Shown here one piece after another: positions 6,427 to 13,700 of a stretch of DNA of 14,998 nt (position 1 is the first letter of the stretch; every line of letters begins with the position of its first letter). Made by a program: the position numbers and the translations under genes. The notes beneath the pieces are model-generated. The model was not told where the DNA came from. It did not search any database and worked only from the letters and a program-made list of their open reading frames with translations. The stretch is from Anaerolineae bacterium (lineage in GTDB: Bacteria; Chloroflexota; Anaerolineae; JAFGEY01): the NCBI GenBank assembly GCA_016929205.1, contig JAFGJF010000263.1, positions 1 through 14,998 of the forward strand, read 5' to 3'.

Positions 6427-6587
6427 TGTTGGCGGGAGTGGTTTCACGCAAACAATTTTCGGGAGTGGCGAGGGTGCATGTCCCAAGCAGATGAATTTAC
6501 TGCAAAGGATGCCGGGCCTTATCTCGTCCTGGCGTTCTTTTCTGCTAGTTGAACAGAGACGGCACGCACGATTCTGATCCGCCAACA
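6427..6587 (+). promoter_or_regulatory. Candidate structured 5' leader of the alpha-oxoamine synthase operon
   Basis: TGTTGGCGG (6427-6435) is exactly complementary to CCGCCAACA (6579-6587), so the ends of this 161-base stretch could pair as a closing helix. Inside is a hairpin of up to nine pairs, three of them wobble, with arms 6508-6516 and 6528-6536 and an 11-base loop. A direct repeat CGGGAGTGG occurs at 6433-6441 and 6460-6468; the first copy overlaps the closing helix. The element begins shortly after the predicted transcription start and ends 16 bases before the gene's Shine-Dalgarno. I do not recognise any known riboswitch or leader family. Pairing by chance cannot be excluded. Confidence 0.35.
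6478..6552 (+). CDS. Candidate 24-residue leader peptide (uORF)
   Basis: An ATG preceded by GAGG (6470-6473, four bases upstream) opens a 24-codon frame that ends in the hydrophobic stretch YLVLAFFSAS before TGA. It lies wholly inside the long leader of the alpha-oxoamine synthase operon and spans the internal hairpin at 6508-6536, so ribosomes on it could change leader folding. There is no run of identical regulatory codons as in amino-acid attenuators. An open frame of this length can arise by chance. Confidence 0.25.
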   Translation: MSQADEFTAKDAGPYLVLAFFSAS

Positions 6588-6615
6588 GTAAACGCATATG
6601 ATTGAGGAGGAAAAA

Positions 6616-7815
6616 GTGAGACGTACGGACGATTCAATTGCCTGGCGGATCAAAGAGATGGCCGATCGGGTCAAGTATTTGAAGGAGCATGACTGGTATT
6701 ATTATTTGATGTCCAGCGATGCGCTGCGCGGTTCCAAGGTAGTGGTGAATGGGCGCGAAATGCTCATGTTTGCATCCTACAGCTACCTGGATCTGATCCA
6801 TCACCCGCGGATCAATGCTGCAGCCAAGGCCGCGATCGACGCGTATAGTTCCGGCACCCACGGCGTGCGCCTGTTGGCTGGCAGCACCGGGCTGCACGAC
6901 GAGCTGGAAAAGACGATCGCCCGATTCAAGAAAACCGATGCAGCAGTAACTTATTCCAGCGGCTTTGTGACCAATATGGCGGCGATTTCGGCCTTAACGG
7001 GGCGACATGACATCGTCTTTTCCGACCGGCTCAATCATGCCAGCATCGTCGATGGCTGCCAGTTGAGCTATGCCAAATTCGTCCGTTTTCGCCACAACGA
7101 TATGGCGGATCTCGAGCGCAAGCTGGCAGCGGCCGATGCAAAAGCCGGCAAGTTGGTGGTAACTGACGCGGTGTTCAGTATGGATGGGGACATTATCGAT
7201 CTGCCCGGCATACGCGCGTTGTGCGAGCAGTACGGGGCGTGGTTGATGGTCGACGAAGCGCACAGCCTTGGGGTGTTGGGAGAGACGGGACACGGGATCG
7301 AGGAACATTTTGGGATGGAGGGCGCGATCGACATCAAGATGGGCACCCTGTCCAAAACGATCCCCAGCGTGGGCGGGTACATTGCCGGAGATGCCGAGCT
7401 GATCACGTTTCTCAAGCACGCTTCACGAGCCTTTATTTTTTCCGCAGCGCTGCCACCGGCTGCACTCGCGGCGGCCAAGGCTGCGTTTGAGGTGATCGAA
7501 AGCGAGCCGGAACGGGTCAAAAAGGCGCAGCACAATATGCACTACTTTTTGGCCAAGCTGCATGAAAGCGGGTTCGATACACTCGACAGCGAAACATGCA
7601 TTGTGCCGATCATTTGTGGCAGTGAGGAGAACGCCTGGAACATGGCACGTTTGAGCCAGCAGGAGGATATTTTCGTGCTGCCGGTGGTCGCGCCGGCGGT
7701 GCCAGAAGGGCTGAGCCGCCTGCGGGCCAACGTGACCGCCGCGCACAGCGTTGAGGAGATCGATTATACGGTCAACGTGTTTACGCGAGCGGCCAAGACG
7801 GTGGGGATTTTGTAG
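6616..7815 (+). CDS. Alpha-oxoamine synthase family PLP enzyme (serine palmitoyltransferase / KBL / BioF-like)
   Basis: A 399-residue fold-type I PLP enzyme. The family condenses a small amino acid with an acyl-CoA or acyl carrier thioester, releasing CO2. Visible are the NHAS substrate-stacking histidine H141, VDEAHSLG with D213 and H216, and the PLP-binding lysine K247 in MGTLSKT, followed by GGYIAG (253-258). TLSKT...GGYIAG is closer to serine palmitoyltransferase-like members than to BioF. No other biotin, threonine-degradation or known sphingolipid genes are visible, so the substrate is open. The GTG at 6616 is preferred to the in-frame ATG at 6598: GAGGAGG (6604-6610) lies five bases before the GTG, inside the longer frame, while the ATG has no ribosome site. 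It is followed after 8 bases by an SRPBCC gene and preceded by an unusually long leader. Confidence 0.9.
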   Translation: MRRTDDSIAWRIKEMADRVKYLKEHDWYYYLMSSDALRGSKVVVNGREMLMFASYSYLDLIHHPRINAAAKAAIDAYSSGTHGVRLLAGSTGLHDELEKTIARFKKTDAAVTYSSGFVTNMAAISALTGRHDIVFSDRLNHASIVDGCQLSYAKFVRFRHNDMADLERKLAAADAKAGKLVVTDAVFSMDGDIIDLPGIRALCEQYGAWLMVDEAHSLGVLGETGHGIEEHFGMEGAIDIKMGTLSKTIPSVGGYIAGDAELITFLKHASRAFIFSAALPPAALAAAKAAFEVIESEPERVKKAQHNMHYFLAKLHESGFDTLDSETCIVPIICGSEENAWNMARLSQQEDIFVLPVVAPAVPEGLSRLRANVTAAHSVEEIDYTVNVFTRAAKTVGIL

Positions 7816-7823
7816 GCGACAAG

Positions 7824-8309
7824 ATGACAGCACACGAAAAAGAGACGGGCATTATCTATGCGGAGACCGAGGTTGGCGTTCCGGTCGCGCAAGCGCGGCA
7901 GTGGTTTTTATCGCTCAAGACGGAGCCGCAGCGCTATCGTTTTGCCACGCACGAGGGGGTGACGTTCGTCTCGGGCGATTTCGGAAAGGCGGGCGCGCGT
8001 TTCTACACCCGGGAGCGGTTCCTCGGCCTCAAACTGACGCTGCAGTTTGAACTGATCGCGGTCAACGATGCCGGCGATCGTGCGGCTTTTCGGTTCAAGT
8101 TGCTCAAGCCGCTTGGGGGACGGATCTGGGGCGAATTTGCCGTCGTCGCGATGGGATCGGGGGCTGTTCTCCTCTCTTTGTCTGTCGGCGCGGCAACTCA
8201 ACTGGGCAGCATGTTTTTGCGCTTTTACCCGGTGACCGCCGCCGTTCGTGGACAGATCCAGCGAGAAGTGGCGCACATCAAGGCGTCAATGGAGCAGATT
8301 TATACATAG
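7824..8309 (+). CDS. SRPBCC-superfamily (START/Bet v1-like) protein
   Basis: A 161-residue protein with the layout of the SRPBCC fold. It has an N-terminal strand (IIYAETEVGVPVAQARQWF) leading into an SLKTEPQRYRF segment, a middle run of alternating strands (FYTRERFLGLKLTLQFELIAV), and a long C-terminal amphipathic helix (AVRGQIQREVAHIKASMEQIY). These proteins form a deep cavity for lipids, polyketides or other hydrophobic ligands and act as cyclases, aromatases or carriers. There is no signal peptide and no convincing membrane segment, so it is probably cytoplasmic. It begins 8 bases after the alpha-oxoamine synthase stop with a weak ribosome site, which suggests coupled expression and a role with that enzyme's lipid-like product. 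The latter is inference from position only. The superfamily is divergent and individual function cannot be assigned. Confidence 0.72.
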   Translation: MTAHEKETGIIYAETEVGVPVAQARQWFLSLKTEPQRYRFATHEGVTFVSGDFGKAGARFYTRERFLGLKLTLQFELIAVNDAGDRAAFRFKLLKPLGGRIWGEFAVVAMGSGAVLLSLSVGAATQLGSMFLRFYPVTAAVRGQIQREVAHIKASMEQIYT

Positions 8310-8343
8310 CAGTAGCCGTCGGGTGAATTTGCCATCTGCTATG

Positions 8344-8394
8344 AGAAACGTGTTCGGGCAAGCACGCTACGGCAACGCGTTTTAGTGCGTTTCT
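8344..8394. repeat. Imperfect inverted repeat in convergent intergenic gap
   Basis: AGAAACG (8344-8350) pairs with CGTTTCT (8388-8394), with a smaller bulged hairpin, CGTG...CACG, inside the loop. It lies between the ends of the convergent SRPBCC and glycosyltransferase genes. There is no U-tract on either strand, so a classical terminator is not supported; a bidirectional transcription block is possible. Confidence 0.25.
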
Positions 8395-8406
8395 GCTATC
8401 GGCCTG

Positions 8407-8429
8407 AGATACATTCGATGTCTGTATCT
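8407..8429. repeat. Short hairpin overlapping the glycosyltransferase stop codon
   Basis: AGATACA (8407-8413) and TGTATCT (8423-8429) form a 7-bp perfect stem with a 9-base loop. The right arm overlaps the TAG stop of the minus-strand glycosyltransferase. AT-rich and without a U-tract; a weak candidate for 3'-end processing or termination. Confidence 0.25.
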
Positions 8430-9591
8430 AGCGTGTCAGCGCGCGTTCGTAAGCGGCGACGGTCTGGCACGCTGTTTTGTGCCAGCTAAACTGTTTAGCC
8501 TGGGCCAGTCCCGCTTCTCTCAATTCTTCGTATAGTGTCTGATCGTCGACGATTCGCTGCATCGCGCCGGTCAATGCCTCGCTGTCGCCCGCGTCGATGC
8601 ACAGCGCGCCTTTGCCGGCCACCTCGGGCAGAGAGCTGTTGTTGGACACGATGGCCGGGGTGCCGCAGGAGATGGCTTCCAGCGGCGGCAGGCCAAAGCC
8701 CTCGTAAAATGAAGGAAAGACCAGGGCTCGCGCGCCAGCGTATAAGGCTGGCTTGTCCATCTCGTCGACCCAACCGGCCAAGTGGATGCGATCCAGGATG
8801 CCTAGTTTCTCGGCGATGCGTCTTGGATTGGGGAAAAACGGGGTATCCTGGCGATGCAGTCTGCCGGCAATCACCAACTTGACGTGGGGTGCATCCAGGC
8901 CGGCAAAGGCTTTGAGGATGCCAGGCACGTTTTTTCGCACGTCAAAGCCGCCCAGGTAAAGCAGGTAAGGTGCAGGCGGCAGGGCATATTTCTCTCTCAC
9001 GCGAGCTGTTTCGCTCTCTGCAAGCGGGCCAAAGTGCGCTTCGGCGGCGAGCGGGATAGCTTTGACGCGTTCTGCCGGAATGCGCAAGTGGCGCATGATG
9101 TCCCGGTGCGACGCATCCGAGTCAGTGAGTACGATTGTGGCACGACGCGCCGAGGCGCTGACCAGGCGGATGTAGGTCCGGCCGAGAGCGCCGCCCTGGT
9201 AGGCCGGCAGCAGCAGCGGGATCAAGTCGTGGACGGTTACGACGACGGGGATGGCGCAGAACAGCGGCGAAGCCCAGTAGGGAACGTGGACCACGTCGGC
9301 GCCCCAACGGCGGCAGGCACGGGGAAAGGCGATCTGTTCAAACCACAGCTTGGCTAAATGGTAGCCGGCAGTGCCGGCAAAGTGGTCGAACGGCGTGTGC
9401 AGCACTCGCCATTCGCCGTTGGGCATGTTATAGCGCTCGACCGGCTTGTTGGGGATACAGAGCAGAAAAGCGTGATCTGTATAGTGTGAGGCGTATTGCT
9501 CCAGCAAATGGGTGAGATACTGCCCGCTGCCGGTGGTGAGTTGCCCCAGGAACCAGGCGTTGATGCCGATTTTCATCGTGTTGGGTTTCAT
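8428..9591 (-). CDS. GT4-family (GT-B fold) glycosyltransferase
   Basis: A 387-residue retaining glycosyltransferase of the group 1/GT4 type, which transfers a sugar from a nucleotide-sugar donor to a lipid, polysaccharide or small acceptor at the cytoplasmic face. The N-terminal acceptor domain begins MKIGINAWFLGQLTTGSGQY with the usual glycine-rich loop and contains HVPYWASP and TVHDLIPL. The C-terminal donor domain has GGFDVRKN (214-221, donor phosphate contacts R219 and K220), LAGWVDEMDKPALYAGA and the EX7E pair E297/E305 in YEGFGLPPLEA. The start is the ATG of an ATGA overlap with the J-domain gene. A second ATG at 9576 also fits the family N-terminus but has no better ribosome site. Last gene of the minus-strand operon led by the pseudokinase-like protein. 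The acceptor cannot be told; plsY upstream makes a lipid acceptor a reasonable guess. Confidence 0.93.
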   Translation of the reverse strand: MKPNTMKIGINAWFLGQLTTGSGQYLTHLLEQYASHYTDHAFLLCIPNKPVERYNMPNGEWRVLHTPFDHFAGTAGYHLAKLWFEQIAFPRACRRWGADVVHVPYWASPLFCAIPVVVTVHDLIPLLLPAYQGGALGRTYIRLVSASARRATIVLTDSDASHRDIMRHLRIPAERVKAIPLAAEAHFGPLAESETARVREKYALPPAPYLLYLGGFDVRKNVPGILKAFAGLDAPHVKLVIAGRLHRQDTPFFPNPRRIAEKLGILDRIHLAGWVDEMDKPALYAGARALVFPSFYEGFGLPPLEAISCGTPAIVSNNSSLPEVAGKGALCIDAGDSEALTGAMQRIVDDQTLYEELREAGLAQAKQFSWHKTACQTVAAYERALTR

Positions 9592-10109
9592 CTCGTCGCC
9601 GCTCCCAGGCTGATCGCCAATACGGCCAGGAATCCGGCGTTGAGCAGGGCTGAGATCGCATAGCCGGGCCGGCTACGTACAAAGAACAAAGTGTAACCGA
9701 TGCCAACAACCAATGCCACACCGCAGACGACAGCGACAATGCGCCATCGCTTTGCCAGTTGGCGTCGCTGTCGTTCTCGGGCCCGCTGCCTGCGCCACAG
9801 CGCACTGGTGGTTGTGGCCTGGGTTTTGTCGGCCGTTCCTTGAACTTTGCCAGGTGTTCTCGGGCCAGAGCGTACGTGTGGGTTGTACCCTCTTTGCCAA
9901 TCGTATTCAGCGCGTTGATTGGGATCCTGGAGGACGCGGTAGGCGACGTTGATCCGAGCCATTTGTTCCCGTGCCCAGTCCCGGCGATCGGGCGGCATGG
10001 TGTCGGGATGATAGCGTTTGGCCAGGGCCCGGTAAGCGTGTTTGATCTCGTCCTGACCTGCAAAGGGCGTGACCCCAAGGATGCGGTAATAGTTTGGATG
10101 CTTGGACAT
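9588..10109 (-). CDS. Membrane-anchored J-domain (DnaJ-like) protein
   Basis: A 173-residue type III J-protein. The J-domain spans residues 6-72, with NYYRILGV, the helix II basic face (IKHAYRALAKRY), the HPD tripeptide at 34-36 that stimulates DnaK ATPase, and the helix III end AYRVLQDPNQRAEYD. A basic linker (about 80-121) leads to two hydrophobic segments at about 122-144 and 151-170. There is no Gly/Phe region, zinc-finger domain or substrate-binding CTD, so this is a membrane-localised recruiter of Hsp70 rather than canonical DnaJ. It starts 13 bases after plsY, with AAGGA just before the ATG, and overlaps the glycosyltransferase by four bases (ATGA). Its placement suggests it brings DnaK to a membrane-bound client, possibly a product of the same operon; this is inference. 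Confidence 0.92.
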   Translation of the reverse strand: MSKHPNYYRILGVTPFAGQDEIKHAYRALAKRYHPDTMPPDRRDWAREQMARINVAYRVLQDPNQRAEYDWQRGYNPHVRSGPRTPGKVQGTADKTQATTTSALWRRQRARERQRRQLAKRWRIVAVVCGVALVVGIGYTLFFVRSRPGYAISALLNAGFLAVLAISLGAATR

Positions 10110-10122
10110 AATCCTTACAGAT

Positions 10123-10746
10123 TTAGTGGTGGCGGCCTTTGACGACAGAGCTAATTCTGACTTCTTTTTTGTTGATAATACGCCGGATGTTTTCCCGGTG
10201 TTTGTAGTAGCATAGAGCGGTCAAACATACGGCAACGATGATGTAAGGAAGTGGATAACCGCGCACAATGGTGACAATGGGCAGAGCTGTGAATGTGGTG
10301 AATGAACCGGAAACGATATAGTCGGTGATCAAGGCCGGGATGGCAACCAAGAGGATAAACAGGATGCCCAGCTTCCAGTCGAGTCCAAGCATCATACCCA
10401 CCAGGGCGGCGACACCTTTTCCTCCTCGGAATTTCATATAAAAAGGAAACATGTGTCCCAGGATCGCGGCAATGCCAGCGATGTAGGCTGGCTCTGGCAG
10501 GCCGGGATAGATCGCCTTCGCCACCAACACGGCGGCAGTCCCTTTGAACACATCGACCAGGGCGGTGATGATGCCATATTTCCAACCCAGTGTCGTGGTT
10601 GCGTTGGAGGCACCGGCGTTGCCGGAGCCATGCTGCCTGATGTCGATTTTGCCGATCAGTCTACCCAAGAGATAGGCTGTTTGTATGCACCCCAAAAGAT
10701 AGCCAATGCCTGCTGCGACAATGACCTGAGACAGGGTTACATTCAT
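10123..10746 (-). CDS. plsY: Acyl-phosphate:glycerol-3-phosphate acyltransferase PlsY
   Basis: A 207-residue polytopic inner-membrane enzyme that transfers an acyl group from acyl-phosphate to glycerol-3-phosphate, the first committed step of phospholipid synthesis in most bacteria. All three cytoplasmic motifs are visible: GSGNAGASN (40-48), the phosphate-binding FPFYMKFRGGKGVA (100-113), and the C-terminal KHRENIRRI (182-190). Several hydrophobic segments are evident (roughly 6-30, 55-76, 86-103, 112-140, 150-180). The ATG overlaps the stop of the pseudokinase-like gene by the ATGA arrangement (10743-10746), which implies translational coupling. The length is normal. The partner PlsX is not in the window. 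Confidence 0.96.
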   Translation of the reverse strand: MNVTLSQVIVAAGIGYLLGCIQTAYLLGRLIGKIDIRQHGSGNAGASNATTTLGWKYGIITALVDVFKGTAAVLVAKAIYPGLPEPAYIAGIAAILGHMFPFYMKFRGGKGVAALVGMMLGLDWKLGILFILLVAIPALITDYIVSGSFTTFTALPIVTIVRGYPLPYIIVAVCLTALCYYKHRENIRRIINKKEVRISSVVKGRHH

Positions 10747-13700
10747 ACCACGCTTCCTTTGTCCTGGGAGAGTGCGGCTTCGGCGGGTGTTTGGTCATTG
10801 ATGACGGGAATGCGAATGACCTCGTCGCCGCTGTGGATCTCAATGCTGCCCTGGACGTCTTCTGGCGCGCCATTCAGGCTGATCTGAACCCGAGCTGTTT
10901 TCGCTGCCTTGATCGTCCAATCACGGCGGTTGACCGAAATCCAATCTTGTTGAGGCGTAACGCGAACGTGCAGGCTGCCATAGCCGCTGTTTTCCAAGAG
11001 CAGCGTTTGTTCCTGTTCACCTTTGAGAACGAGTTTCCGGGTCTTGATGTGCAGTCTGGGGGTCAGAGCCAAAGTCAGGCTGGCTTCGATCTCGCGCGAT
11101 CCGGCGTTGCTCTCGACACGCAGCGCATCGGGGGCATAGTGTGTACCCTGATGGGCGTTTTCTTCCAGGGCCGCCCGCACCTGGATCTGCGCCGACATGC
11201 CGGCTGCGCATTCGAATTCGGCCGGCTCTGCGATCAACCAGGGAACCTGTGTGACTACGATGCCGTTAAGCTCGCCTACTCCGCGGTTAAAGATCCACAG
11301 CGTCTGCGAACTGGGTTCAAAATTCGTACTTGTCAGGTCGAGAGCCAGTGGTTCAACGGCAAGTTGTGGTGAAGAGAGCCCAATTCGCAATGGCAAGTCG
11401 ATGCGCCCACCGTTGCTGCGCACGGTAAGCCATGCCTGTCCACTTTCGCCGCTCACGGCCAAGGCATAAGCATTGATCTGGATCGTGCTCGTCTCACCTG
11501 TGCCGCATACGCCTGTGGTAGGCAGTGCTTCGATCCACGTGCCCCGGGTTTCGATCTGCCAGTTTAGCTCACCTGTGCCGTTGTTGGTGATTTCGAGCGG
11601 CAGTTGGGCGACGTCGGTGCGGCCAATCAGGCCAAAGTCGATACTGTGTCGCTCAATGGCCAACCGGGGACGAGAGAGAAAGAGACGAGCCGCAATCGCG
11701 TGATCGGCACCACGTCTTGGGCCTGTTTCTCGAACCTGGATGGCGGCGACCTCGTTCCATTCGCCGCCATGAGTCAGCGCTTCCGGATTGACCATCACCG
11801 TGACCGGTATCGAGTGCCCCGGTTCGCAAGTGATGTGTTGTGGGTCGACCACCAACCAGTCGACGGTAGGCTCGAGTTCTCCCTGCCAGGGCAGCGAACC
11901 GTGGTTACCGATCATGATGGTTTCTTCAGCCTGTTCTCCGTCAATGACGGTGCCCAGATCGAGGCGTGTCGTTTCGATGGCCAGTTCAGGAGCCAGCACT
12001 TCAACCGAGGCGGAAAGGGTCTGCGAACCGGCGTTGGCAGCGATGTAAATGGCTTCGGCCTCGACTGTGCTGCCGCCTGGAAGCTGCGAACTGTCGCACT
12101 GTATTTCGATGCGTTGCGACGTGCCGGGTGGGCACTGGAATGCTGTTGGCTGCACATCCAGCCAAGGTACCTGGCTCTCGGCGGTACCGATCAGATCGGC
12201 AGTGCCTCTGTTGGCGAGGGTGATGGTGCGTTTGATCCGTACGCCGCGCTCGATGGATTCAAAGTCGAGGCCCAATGTGTCCAGTTCGAGTGCCGGACGG
12301 GCCCATTTCCAGGCAATGTCGATCTGTGCCTGGCCGCTGTCACTGTCTACGGCCAGGGCGCGGCGGATCCGGACTGCGCCTTTGGGCAACTTGGCACTAA
12401 GCAGTTCGATGGCAATGCGCGCCGAAGCGCCGGACGTGCAACTGAACTGCGGGCGGCGGATGCGCAACCATGGCGCTTTGGTTGTCACGTGCCCGTTCAA
12501 CCGGCCGCCTCCTTTATTTGAAAGAACGAGGTGGGCGATACGAGATGCGCCTCGCGTAATTGGCCCGTAATCGAGCGTGCGTGGCTGCACGTCGAGCACG
12601 GGTGGCGACGAGGTGGCCTGGGCCTGAATCCAACTGTCCCCGCCGTTGCTGGTGACGCGAATCGCCTGTAACGACTTGACGTCGCCCGGCGGCAGGTTGC
12701 GCCCGCGCATTTCGATGCTAACCTGGGTCGTTTCGCCGGCCCGGCAGCCAAAGACAGGCTGAGGCACGGTGATCCAGGGTAGCTTGCTTTCGACGCGACC
12801 CGTGAGGTAGCCGCGTCCTTTGTTGCGAATCTGGATCGTTGACTTGGCCTTGATCGTTGGCGCAACGACGCCAAAGTCGAAATGAGGGGGTTTGACCTCC
12901 AGACCTGGCTGAATGCTCGCCGCTCCCAGGTCTTTCAGCCAGGAGGCGAACGCTGCATTGTGAGCAATGTCCTCCAAGCCAGGGCGTACATTGTGGGTCA
13001 TCTGTTCTTGGGCGCGCAACGTACGTTCTGCCGTGCTGGCGATTTGTTCGGCTTGGATGTCCTGCCCTGCACTACGCAGCTCCCCGGCAGCCCGGGCCAG
13101 CCAATCGACAATGCGGCCGTTGATCAGGGCCAGCAGTCCTTCATCCCAGTTGGTCGCGCAAGCCTGCACTATATCGGGGATGGTGCGGATCGGTTTGCCT
13201 TCGATGAGTTCGAAAGGCTGCAGGCGGATCGTCTTTGAGGGCGATGCGGCGAGCAACGCGTCGCGCATTTCGGCTGCCGAGGCGTAGCGCTTGGCTGGCT
13301 CGCGGCGATACGATTTGGCAATGGCCTCGATGGCCCGATCCGAAAAGCCTGCCCCGTATTTTTCCAATGGAGGCAGAGGGCGTTCCTTGGGATCAAAACG
13401 GGTAATGAGCTGGTAGAGCACGATGCCCAAGGCATAGAGATCGGACTGGGGTGTGGCTGTCCCTGTGCGTTGTTCGGGGGCAGCATAGCCGGGCACGCCC
13501 CTGGTTGGGCCCAATAGGCCTGAATAGCTGTAGCGCACCAGGCCCACTTCGATCAGTTGAATGTGTCCCGATTCATCGACGTGGATGATAGAGGGAGACA
13601 GGCAGCCGAGGACGAGTGGTGGATCCTGGTTATGCAGATATTCAAACACGTCACACATCTGTTCTGCCCAGCGGAGCAAGGTTTGTTCGGGAATGACCTG

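Noticed and set aside
6325..6597. 90-codon minus-strand open frame in the gatB/oxoamine synthase gap
   Set aside because: No family resemblance or ribosome site; it runs across the predicted gatB promoter and the plus-strand leader.
6598..6615. ATG start for the alpha-oxoamine synthase
   Set aside because: It has no Shine-Dalgarno, while GAGGAGG lies within these codons at the right distance from the GTG at 6616.
11604..12521. 305-codon plus-strand open frame opposite the Ig-like repeats
   Set aside because: Antisense shadow of the repeat region; no recognisable domain and no ribosome site of note.
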